Program-made: the position numbers and the translations under genes | Source: Candidatus Pacebacteria bacterium UBA1364 | Lineage (GTDB): Bacteria > Patescibacteriota > Microgenomatia > UBA1400 > PJMF01 | NCBI GenBank assembly: GCA_002306345.1 | Contig: DBRQ01000011.1 | Coordinates: 12,701-23,560 of the forward strand | Length of the DNA stretch: 10,860 bases | Direction of reading: 5' to 3' | Shown: positions 1-5,356 of the stretch, piece by piece | How the letters are laid out: every line of letters starts with the position of its first letter | How positions within the stretch are numbered: the stretch's first letter is position 1 | The notes under the pieces: generated by a model | Told to the model about the DNA's origin: nothing | Seen by the model: only the letters and a program-made list of their open reading frames with translations | Database searches by the model: none

Positions 1-35
1 AAAAAATAGCCACACTTCAAAAATGATTCAAACAC

Positions 36-66
36 AAAAAACCCGTCCTTATAGACGGGTTTTTTG
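36..66 (-). terminator. Intrinsic terminator, potentially bidirectional
   Basis: A 7-bp GC-rich stem (ACCCGTC at 41-47 pairing with GACGGGT at 54-60, six-base loop) is flanked by an A-run (36-40) and a T-run (61-65), so the helix can extend and a U-tract follows in either direction. On the minus strand it lies about 50 nt downstream of a strong promoter and directly after a nested hairpin, so it most likely ends the candidate small RNA described here. It could also stop read-through from the minus-strand gene at 204-881 or a plus-strand transcript entering from the left. Confidence 0.85.
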
Positions 67-110
67 GTCTCAGAACGTAGGTCCCGGTGGGGAATAACCT
101 TCTGAGTTAA
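36..110 (-). ncRNA. Candidate structured small RNA of unknown family (or riboswitch-like leader)
   Basis: On the minus strand a consensus-like promoter (116-143) should start transcription near 109-110. The transcript then folds into a nested hairpin: outer 7-bp stem CUCAGAA/UUCUGAG (+ strand 69-75 with 100-106), an inner GGU/ACC stem (80-82 with 97-99) and a CCC/GGG cap (83-85 with about 89-91). A short A-rich linker leads to the terminator hairpin at 41-60. No start codon with a plausible ORF lies between promoter and terminator, so this is a self-contained unit of about 75 nt. It does not match 6S, 4.5S/SRP, tmRNA, RNase P or the common riboswitch cores that I can recall. It could instead be a leader/attenuator for a minus-strand gene to the left of the window, but I see no obvious antiterminator pairing. 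Expression is inferred. Confidence 0.55.
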
Positions 111-115
111 TAGGT

Positions 116-143
116 ATTATAGCAAACATTATAAGATAGTCAA
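116..143 (-). promoter_or_regulatory. Sigma-70-type promoter of the candidate small RNA
   Basis: Reading the minus strand, TTGACT (138-143) is followed after 16 bp by a perfect TATAAT (116-121). This is the best -35/-10 pair in the window. It lies downstream of the stop codon of the gene at 204-881 and points away from it toward the hairpin-terminator unit at 36-110, so it is not that gene's promoter. Confidence 0.7.
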
Positions 144-153
144 CCGTTAGAAT

Positions 154-177
154 TTTTGAACTTTTGAACTTTTGAAA
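154..177. repeat. Three tandem copies of an 8-bp unit
   Basis: The unit TTTTGAAC occurs at 154-161 and 162-169, with a third copy at 170-177 that ends in A instead of C. It lies between the stop codon of the minus-strand gene at 204 and the promoter at 116-143. It is probably a simple slippage repeat; no function is evident. Confidence 0.6.
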
Positions 178-203
178 ACGTTTTTTAACCGACCAAGCAG
201 CTT

Positions 204-881
204 TTATTTTTCTTCTTTGACAAATTCTAAAACACTGGCGTTATTTTTATTTTCTTTGCCCATTTCCCGATCATCGTAACGCATTTCAGCCATCCACTGA
301 TTGACTGAGCTGGCCCAGGAACCATTACTAGATGGTGTATATTTACTTTCAATTTGTTCAACAGTCACTAAACCTTGATCAATGTAATAAGATTTTAATT
401 CGCTGCCGGCTCGTTCGAAACCGTCTTCATAGCTATCAAAATCAAGTGTGCCAGACTTGTGAATACCAAAACCCAGACAATTATGGGGAGCATCAGGGTT
501 GGTGGTCTTGCAAAGGTTTGATTCTTGCATGGCGATGGCTGGTAAAAGTCTAAAATCAATTTGATAGCGATCAGCAATTTCCACAAATTTTTTGCCATAA
601 AACTCATAGGGTTTTATGGGTGAATTGTATCTTTCCAGGAATTTGGCAATGATTTGAGCTCTAGCATCAGCACTTTCGATAACAGTGGTCACTATTTTCG
701 TTTCGTTTCTGCTTTCTTCTTTACTTTGAATTTTAGGCAGTGAAGCAAGCTCAGATTTTGGTAAAGAATTATCTTTGGCTAGGAAGTAGAAATTGTAGGC
801 TGAACTACCCAGCAAAATAGCGGAAGTTGACAAAAGCAACCAGCTAAAAACCAAAAAGAACTTTTTCATGATATTTGACAT
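204..881 (-). CDS. Membrane-anchored glucosaminidase/lysozyme-like peptidoglycan hydrolase
   Basis: This 225-residue protein has a short basic N-terminus and one hydrophobic segment (about residues 7-33), then a Ser/Lys/Glu-rich linker (about 35-75) and a C-terminal globular domain (about 92-202). The domain resembles the glucosaminidase (PF01832-like) lysozyme fold: a helix ending in AIAMQES gives a likely catalytic Glu120, NCLGFGI (134-140) matches the conserved N-x-x-G-x-x-I turn, and SWASSVNQWM (188-197) matches the usual C-terminal helix. Cys124 and Cys135 could form a disulfide outside the membrane. The predicted role is cleavage of glycan strands in the wall, tethered to the outer face of the membrane. 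The start is ATG at 881; an in-frame ATG at 869 (MKKFF) is equally plausible because neither has a clear ribosome binding site. The gene is divergent from the glycoside hydrolase at 987. Family assignment is from motif memory; the exact bond cleaved is unknown. Confidence 0.75.
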   Translation of the reverse strand: MSNIMKKFFLVFSWLLLSTSAILLGSSAYNFYFLAKDNSLPKSELASLPKIQSKEESRNETKIVTTVIESADARAQIIAKFLERYNSPIKPYEFYGKKFVEIADRYQIDFRLLPAIAMQESNLCKTTNPDAPHNCLGFGIHKSGTLDFDSYEDGFERAGSELKSYYIDQGLVTVEQIESKYTPSSNGSWASSVNQWMAEMRYDDREMGKENKNNASVLEFVKEEK

Positions 882-892
882 ATTATGAAACT

Positions 893-921
893 TTATACTG
901 CGGACCCCACGTTTAGTATAA
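893..921. promoter_or_regulatory. Inverted repeat in the divergent promoter region
   Basis: TTATACT (893-899) and AGTATAA (915-921) form a perfect 7-bp inverted repeat separated by 15 bp, inside the 105-bp gap between the divergent genes starting at 881 (minus) and 987 (plus). On the minus strand the right arm reads TATACT (915-920), 19 bp after a TTGAGT (940-945), and the left arm reads TATAAA (892-897), 10 bp before the ATG at 881. The arms may therefore be two -10 elements for the minus-strand gene, an operator, or both. Confidence 0.4.
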
Positions 922-968
922 CATTAAGGTCGCTTGTTGACTCAATACGCTTAGTTTGCCAACCGTGC

Positions 969-974
969 TAAAAT
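969..974 (+). promoter_or_regulatory. -10 element for the glycoside hydrolase gene
   Basis: TAAAAT lies 12 bp before the ATG at 987, which would give a leader of only about 5-6 nt. No good -35 is found at 16-18 bp upstream; the nearest consensus-like hexamer, TTGACT near 937-942, is too far away. An AGG at 979-982 lies within the short gap but could serve as a ribosome site only if transcription starts earlier. Confidence 0.35.
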
Positions 975-986
975 GAAATAGGAAAA

Positions 987-2003
987 ATGCCTAAGAATCA
1001 ATTAAAAAAAACTATCTATATATCGGCTATTTTTGCCTTTTGTTTGTTCATTTTTGATGCCATTTTTACTGTTGACCAAGCCGTAGCGGTTAACAGCCAA
1101 GTTTTGGGTATGCATATCATGCACACTGGTGAATTGGATAAATTTCGAGAGGTTTACCAAGACGAAGAGTGGCGTTATGTAACCATTCCTATCACTTTAG
1201 ATGATTTGACCAAGCACAAAGAATGGCAGGATTTTTTTGATCAAGCTTATAAATTAAAAATCATCCCCATACTGCGTCTTTCCACTCGCTTTGATCAAGG
1301 ACTTAATGCTTGGGTCATTCCCACACGCAAAGACATTATTGAAATGGCTAAATTTTTATCTAACTTAGATTGGCATCAGGATGAAAAATTGATCATTGTT
1401 TTTAACGAAGTCAATCACGCTGCCGAATGGGGTGGTAAGATAGATCCTATACTTTATGGCGGGATTTTAAAATTTACTAGCAAATGGTTTCATTCTGAAA
1501 ACAAAAATTACAAAATTTTGCCAGCAGCCATGGATTTATCAGCAAACAACAGTTTAGAAACACGAGAGGCTTTCAGTTATTTGGAAAGTCTTTATGACTT
1601 TGACCACCAAATTTTTGACAACCTTGATTATTGGAATTCTCACTCGTACCCTAATCCTGATTTTGCAGCTTCACCAAAAAAAACTGGTCAAAATTCCATA
1701 CGAGGTTTTTTGTATGAATTGGCTTGGTTAAAAAATAAAACAGGAAAAGATTTTCAAGTTTTTATTACCGAAACAGGTTGGGCTTCTTCTTACTTAACCA
1801 ACTATTATTTGGATGATTACTATTTGTATGCATTAAACTATATTTGGAGCGATGAGAGAGTTAAAGGTGTGACGCCATTTATCATGCAAGGCAGTCCTGG
1901 TCCTTTTGCCTCTTTTAGCTTTTTTGATGCCTCTAATAATCCAACCGTGCAATTGTTTGCATTGCAAAAAGCCATTAAATCTTTTGATGCGCTATCATTT
2001 TAG
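987..2003 (+). CDS. Secreted (beta/alpha)8-barrel glycoside hydrolase, clan GH-A type
   Basis: The 338-residue product starts with a basic stretch and a hydrophobic segment (about 9-28), followed by an AVA-like sequence near 32-36 that could be a signal peptidase site, so it is exported or N-terminally anchored. The rest looks like a single TIM barrel: IPILRLST (93-100) as an early strand, FNEVN with acid/base Glu141 following Asn140, HSYPNP (219-224) as a substrate-loop strand, and FITETGW (259-265) with the probable nucleophile Glu262. The Asn-Glu/Glu arrangement on strands 4 and 7 is the hallmark of retaining clan GH-A hydrolases (GH5, GH39, GH53 and relatives). The exact family and substrate cannot be read from sequence. 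The end is TAG at 2001-2003, with no clear terminator behind it. The gene faces away from the wall hydrolase at 204-881, suggesting a shared extracellular glycan theme. Confidence 0.7.
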   Translation: MPKNQLKKTIYISAIFAFCLFIFDAIFTVDQAVAVNSQVLGMHIMHTGELDKFREVYQDEEWRYVTIPITLDDLTKHKEWQDFFDQAYKLKIIPILRLSTRFDQGLNAWVIPTRKDIIEMAKFLSNLDWHQDEKLIIVFNEVNHAAEWGGKIDPILYGGILKFTSKWFHSENKNYKILPAAMDLSANNSLETREAFSYLESLYDFDHQIFDNLDYWNSHSYPNPDFAASPKKTGQNSIRGFLYELAWLKNKTGKDFQVFITETGWASSYLTNYYLDDYYLYALNYIWSDERVKGVTPFIMQGSPGPFASFSFFDASNNPTVQLFALQKAIKSFDALSF

Positions 2004-2155
2004 TTGCTAACTGGATCGCATATATTTAGTACTTAGAGTTTCTAAAATTGAGGTCTTGATTGTAAAAACGCCACATCCAGAGTGCCAAATAGTGACCAAC
2101 ACATAGAACTTTCTTTTTGCTTAAGGCTAAGGTAAACTATGAGAGTTGTTGAGTT
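2004..2155. other. Intergenic stretch without recognisable features
   Basis: Between the glycoside hydrolase stop and the tRNA-Gly promoter I see no ORF with coding character, no strong hairpin followed by a T-run and no repeat. The glycoside hydrolase transcript has no evident intrinsic terminator here. Confidence 0.5.
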
Positions 2156-2185
2156 TTGACGATAAGTTTTTTAAAAAGTTAAAAT
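2156..2185 (+). promoter_or_regulatory. Promoter of tRNA-Gly
   Basis: TTGACG (2156-2161) and TAAAAT (2180-2185) are spaced by 18 bp. Transcription would start near 2191-2192, leaving a 5' leader of about 12 nt before the mature tRNA at 2204. Confidence 0.55.
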
Positions 2186-2203
2186 CCTGAGATGTTAAAA
2201 CAT

Positions 2204-2274
2204 GCGGGTGTAGTTCACCGGTAGAATGACTCCCTTCCAAGGAGTAGAAGCCAGTCCGATTCTGGTCACCCGCT
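2204..2274 (+). tRNA. tRNA-Gly (anticodon TCC)
   Basis: A full cloverleaf can be drawn. The acceptor stem GCGGGTG (2204-2210) pairs with CACCCGC (2267-2273), with discriminator T at 2274, as is usual for bacterial glycine tRNAs. The anticodon stem ACTCC/GGAGT (2229-2233 with 2241-2245) encloses loop CTTCCAA with anticodon TCC at 2236-2238, which reads GGA/GGG codons. The T arm is GCCAG/CTGGT with loop TCCGATT. The CCA end is not encoded (CCG follows), so it must be added after transcription. The tRNA is a single-gene transcription unit with its own promoter and terminator. Confidence 0.95.
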
Positions 2275-2281
2275 CCGAGTA

Positions 2282-2307
2282 AAAAACGGCTTAAAAAAGT
2301 CGTTTTT
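2282..2307 (+). terminator. Intrinsic terminator after tRNA-Gly
   Basis: An 11-bp stem with one G-U pair (2282-2292 with 2297-2307, AAAA loop) ends in five T residues, 8 nt after the tRNA. The A-rich left arm means it may also act on minus-strand transcripts from the gene ending at 2414. Confidence 0.75.
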
Positions 2308-2413
2308 GGTTTTCAGCTTTTTTGGATAGTCTCCCCCAACTTTATGAGGGTTTTGCGTAAAAAACAATATCTTCATTGTCAGAGATAGGAAGTGTGTAGA
2401 ATCAGTTAAATAC
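2308..2413. other. Short intergenic stretch between terminator and the VanW-like gene
   Basis: This stretch holds a C-run and G-run (CCCCC near 2333-2337 and GGG near 2347-2349) that could form a small hairpin followed by TTTT. The pairing is weak and I could not assign a role. No coding sequence is supported here. Confidence 0.3.
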
Positions 2414-4240
2414 TTATTTATTTTTTGGTGGAGCAATAAAATATTTTTTAACGGGATATGGTCCAAATTTATTGTCCCAATTATTTTCATCGACTTTAAA
2501 AATATGTATACGTCCATCTAAAGATGTGTTGCTATCGATACATAAAAGTGAAGGCTTACCATTAATTTTTTTCGATGCAAGAATCATCCCAATATGACCA
2601 GTGTCTGTATTGGCTAGAATAAAATGTGATCCAGGTACGACTTCTTCTATGTTTTCAGTACTGTACATCACATACCCATTTGTAGGATGAACCATTCGTT
2701 GAATTGGTGTATTTCTGAATTCTTCATGAATGAATCCTGCTGCTCGATTTACTCTGTAGTGCCCAATATTAACTGCACGCAATAAGGGATGATGAAGAGA
2801 GGCAATGAGAGATGATAACCCAACACATTGTAGTGGTTGACCTGGTACTAGCCACGTTTGATTTTCGACAGTTGAACGGATAGTAGCGATAAAATCCTCT
2901 AATTCATCAGGGTTATTTTGCTTTTTTAACCGATCAATTTGCCTTTGATACCACTTGGTGTTTTGCAAGTATGTTCCAAGACCAGTTTCTCCCGATTTTT
3001 GCTGAAAATTATTTACAAGCGAACGAAGTTCAACTAAATCAGCAAATAATTCATTAGAACGTAGTTCTGATTCGAAGCCACTTACGCCTTCTTCTTGATA
3101 TATACCATTAATAATTTTGTATTGTTTTGATTCTGGAGACCAAGAATTATGCACAAAATATGAATGTTGAAACTCTTTGCCATTCCTATATTGAAGATAT
3201 TGTTGTTTAACAGATTCAAGACTATCTCGTTGAGGTGCTACGCGGTCTCTTACCATTCCAAATGATGCAATTAAGAAAGCGTCATTAGGATGCTCGAGAG
3301 AGCCTAATTCGGGGGCAGCAGTTAGATTTTTGCTAACAATTTCAGTTGTAATTTTTAAATATATAGGTTTATTTGTGGTAAATCGAAAATCGTGTCCTAA
3401 ATCAATTGTAGTATCTGAATTTCTTTCAGAAACAATTGCTCCGCCATATGGATTGCAAAAATATTTTTGTCCAGAGGGATGTTCCCATCGTTCAATCGCT
3501 TTTCCACCAGCAAGGGCAAGAGATCGATAAAATGCAGTAGCTAAGGCACAAACTCCTCCAGCTGTTACGACTTCATTAGCAGCATTTTTTCCTAGTACAA
3601 ATGTTGAACGATGCGGAATATCGAGTATTTTCAGCATGGAATATTCTGTTCCTGGTATAAATCCACCATGTGCTTGTTGAAATTCATCAATCGCTTTTAA
3701 ACCTTCAAGAATATTGATAATTTTATTAGGATAAAAATCTTCAATCATTGTGTACAACGACTCGTATGCAGTTGGACTTTTTGAAATAAATTTAGTTTCA
3801 TTGCAATTTACAACCGCTATGGGTAAATAATTGCTAGTCATTGTATAAGGAAGTACTGAAAAAACACGATCGCCATCTTGTTCTTTGTAAAGATTATGAA
3901 GAGATAATGGAGCTTGACGCATTTTGAATGACACTACTTCGGCAGGTATTGTATGTTGGCTGTCTTGCCAGTATTTATAGTTATAACTATGAGAGATTGG
4001 ATATAAGAGTACTTCGAGCTCATTTTTTGGTTGCACCATTAATTCAACTTCTTTACTAATATATTCTGGGGAAGGAAAAGTGGTATTTTCTTGATGTGGT
4101 TGTAAAGAGTCTAAAAATTTGGCAGCATCTACATGTTGGTATCGCTGAAGAGATTGCCATAGAGTTCCGGCAGCAATTCCAGAGATTTTTAAAAAATCAC
4201 GTCGACTAATTTTTGGACTGTCTGAATCTTCAAATTTCAT
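2414..4240 (-). CDS. Tat-exported protein with VanW-like domain and C-terminal CHAP/NlpC-like Cys-His domain
   Basis: This 608-residue protein begins with a twin-arginine signal: SRRDFLKISG at residues 12-21 fits S/T-R-R-x-F-L-K and is followed by a short hydrophobic stretch (about 19-29). Residues about 190-300 resemble the VanW family: TAGGVC (226-231), a helix ALATAFYRSLALAGG, then ERWEHP (250-255), NPYGGA and a DFRFTTNKPIYLKI-like strand. VanW domains occur in wall-associated proteins and vancomycin-resistance clusters; their chemistry is not settled. A helical, charged middle region (about 335-460) leads to a C-terminal part (about 465-585) with QCVG (Cys472), GSHF, GHIGMI (His549) and CIDSN (Asp569), the spacing expected of a CHAP or NlpC/P60 cysteine peptidase fold. 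The latter call is an inference. Start ATG at 4240. Codons ending in A (GGA, ACA, GTA, ATA) seem commoner than in flanking genes, a possible sign of transfer. The product should act outside the membrane. Confidence 0.65.
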   Translation of the reverse strand: MKFEDSDSPKISRRDFLKISGIAAGTLWQSLQRYQHVDAAKFLDSLQPHQENTTFPSPEYISKEVELMVQPKNELEVLLYPISHSYNYKYWQDSQHTIPAEVVSFKMRQAPLSLHNLYKEQDGDRVFSVLPYTMTSNYLPIAVVNCNETKFISKSPTAYESLYTMIEDFYPNKIINILEGLKAIDEFQQAHGGFIPGTEYSMLKILDIPHRSTFVLGKNAANEVVTAGGVCALATAFYRSLALAGGKAIERWEHPSGQKYFCNPYGGAIVSERNSDTTIDLGHDFRFTTNKPIYLKITTEIVSKNLTAAPELGSLEHPNDAFLIASFGMVRDRVAPQRDSLESVKQQYLQYRNGKEFQHSYFVHNSWSPESKQYKIINGIYQEEGVSGFESELRSNELFADLVELRSLVNNFQQKSGETGLGTYLQNTKWYQRQIDRLKKQNNPDELEDFIATIRSTVENQTWLVPGQPLQCVGLSSLIASLHHPLLRAVNIGHYRVNRAAGFIHEEFRNTPIQRMVHPTNGYVMYSTENIEEVVPGSHFILANTDTGHIGMILASKKINGKPSLLCIDSNTSLDGRIHIFKVDENNWDNKFGPYPVKKYFIAPPKNK

Positions 4241-4256
4241 ACTCTCAAAGGGAGTA
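4240..4256. promoter_or_regulatory. Inverted repeat at the start codon of the VanW-like gene
   Basis: TACTC (4240-4244) and GAGTA (4252-4256) form a 5-bp inverted repeat with a 7-bp spacer that touches the ATG. On the minus strand a TATACT (4253-4258) overlaps the distal arm, 12 bp before the start codon, so the repeat sits where RNA polymerase would melt DNA or where a repressor could bind. It may also form a small RNA hairpin covering the translation start. Confidence 0.3.
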
Positions 4257-4303
4257 TACTAAAATCCAAAAAAATATCTATAATAAATCATGGCTATTTA
4301 ATA

Positions 4304-4332
4304 ATTAAAAAATTAGATAAATTACTTGTCAA
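4304..4332 (-). promoter_or_regulatory. Possible promoter of the VanW-like gene
   Basis: On the minus strand a perfect TTGACA (4327-4332) is followed after 17 bp by TTTAAT (4304-4309). It would give a leader of about 57 nt ahead of the ATG at 4240. The alternative is the TATACT at 4253-4258, which has only a poor -35. Confidence 0.45.
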
Positions 4333-4343
4333 TCAAATCGTTT

Positions 4344-4372
4344 TTTTATCCTTCATTTTATTAAGCTATAAT
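4344..4372 (+). promoter_or_regulatory. Promoter giving a leaderless transcript of the UPF0104-type gene
   Basis: A perfect TATAAT (4367-4372) lies exactly 6 bp before the GTG start at 4379, so the expected transcription start coincides with the start codon. The -35 region at 4344-4349 (TTTTAT) is poor. No Shine-Dalgarno sequence can exist on such a transcript. Confidence 0.55.
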
Positions 4373-4378
4373 ATTTTT

Positions 4379-5323
4379 GTGCTATCTGCTAAATTTAAAA
4401 AAACTTTTCTCAATTATTTTTGGCGCATCGCTCTCACGATTGCCCTGCTTTATGTAGTTTTTCGTCAAATTAATTTGGTAGATCTTTGGCAGAGATTACA
4501 GAGTACTAATCCACTCGCTTTAGTCATTTTTTTACTTGGCGAATTTTTATTAACTTATCTTACTTCTATTCGTTGGGCAGTTTTAGTTGTTCCTTCGCCT
4601 TCTAAAAAAGACATCAAAGCTTTTTTTAAAGCGACAATGTTAGGTTTATTTTATAATTTATTTATGCCAAGTGGCATGGGAGGAGATTTGGTGAAATGGA
4701 CTGCACTAACAGATTTGAAAATTTCTAAAAGTAAATTAGTTTTTACCATGCTGCTAGATCGTTTAATGGGTATGTTCGGTTTGATTGTTTTAGGTTTTGT
4801 GGGCGTTTTATTGATGCAATTTTACGGGGTGGCTAATGCACCTACCCCAGTGTTTTGGTTATTTGTTGCTTTGTTTGTAGGGACGGTCGCTTTGTTTTTC
4901 TTTATTTATTCGCCGCTTCAATTAAAACATTTACCTTTGATTAGACGCATTAAACCCTTGCTCAAAATTGAAGATTATTTAGCTGAAAATAAAAACGCTT
5001 TTGTACAAGCTTTTATTTTAGGTATTTTAATCCAATTGATTTGGTTAATTATTGTTTATGTTTTAGCGCAAGCGGTAGGTTTTACCACTGGTTGGTGGCA
5101 ATTTTTTTGTATCCAACCAGTGGTAAATTTGGCTACCGCTTTACCAATTTCTTTCGCTGGTTTTGGAATTACAGAAGTTGGTTTTATGTATTTTTATCAA
5201 CAATTAGGCCAAGAAAGCAGTGCCATCGTGGCTTTAACTGCTTTGCTGGGGGTATTTAGAATTTTAATGGGTTTCTTTGGTTGGTTGGTAGGGATGATAG
5301 GCGAAAAGAAACAGATTGCGTAG
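4379..5323 (+). CDS. UPF0104 / LPG-synthase transmembrane-region (flippase-like) integral membrane protein
   Basis: This 314-residue, strongly hydrophobic protein has about seven or eight membrane segments (for example 15-28, 45-70, 85-97, 122-146, 157-176, 208-234, 241-262, 281-305). Family motifs are visible: N-x-F-x-P-x-G-x-G-G-D at 93-103, D-R-x-x-G at 127-131, and an LPIS-x-x-G-x-G-x-x-E block at 255-266. These match the PF03706-type domain shared by the lysylphosphatidylglycerol synthase membrane half and stand-alone UPF0104 proteins. The cytoplasmic aminoacyl-transferase domain of MprF is absent, so lysyl-PG synthesis is not indicated; lipid or polyprenyl-glycan translocation or transfer is more likely. 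Start is GTG at 4379 (leaderless). The cation exchanger gene follows after 33 bp and is probably cotranscribed. A perfect 15-bp inverted repeat lies within the gene at 5081-5127. Confidence 0.8.
   Translation: MLSAKFKKTFLNYFWRIALTIALLYVVFRQINLVDLWQRLQSTNPLALVIFLLGEFLLTYLTSIRWAVLVVPSPSKKDIKAFFKATMLGLFYNLFMPSGMGGDLVKWTALTDLKISKSKLVFTMLLDRLMGMFGLIVLGFVGVLLMQFYGVANAPTPVFWLFVALFVGTVALFFFIYSPLQLKHLPLIRRIKPLLKIEDYLAENKNAFVQAFILGILIQLIWLIIVYVLAQAVGFTTGWWQFFCIQPVVNLATALPISFAGFGITEVGFMYFYQQLGQESSAIVALTALLGVFRILMGFFGWLVGMIGEKKQIA
5081..5127. repeat. Perfect 15-bp inverted repeat inside a coding sequence
   Basis: TTTACCACTGGTTGG (5081-5095) is matched by its exact reverse complement at 5113-5127, separated by 17 bp containing a T7 run. 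It encodes residues about 235-250 (the TTGWW to QPVVN part of the UPF0104-type protein). The mRNA would form a stable hairpin within the ORF. No T-tract follows the right arm, so it is not a conventional terminator. Confidence 0.85.
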
Positions 5324-5356
5324 CATGGCGACTTTCTGCTTTAATAAAGACTTAAG

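Noticed and set aside
332..553. Plus-strand open frame antisense to the glucosaminidase-like gene
   Set aside because: It is a shadow of a well-supported coding sequence on the other strand, without motifs or a translation signal.
2266..2517. Minus-strand open frame of 83 codons
   Set aside because: It overlaps the 3' end of tRNA-Gly, its terminator and the end of the much better supported VanW-like gene. It shows no recognisable domain.
2204..4378. Integrative element with attachment sites at tRNA-Gly
   Set aside because: I found no copy of the tRNA 3' end at the far side of the VanW-like gene and no integrase; only the compositional hint remains.
4379..5323. MprF lysylphosphatidylglycerol synthase
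   Set aside because: Only the membrane half is present. The C-terminal aminoacyl-transferase domain is missing and the gene ends normally at 5323.
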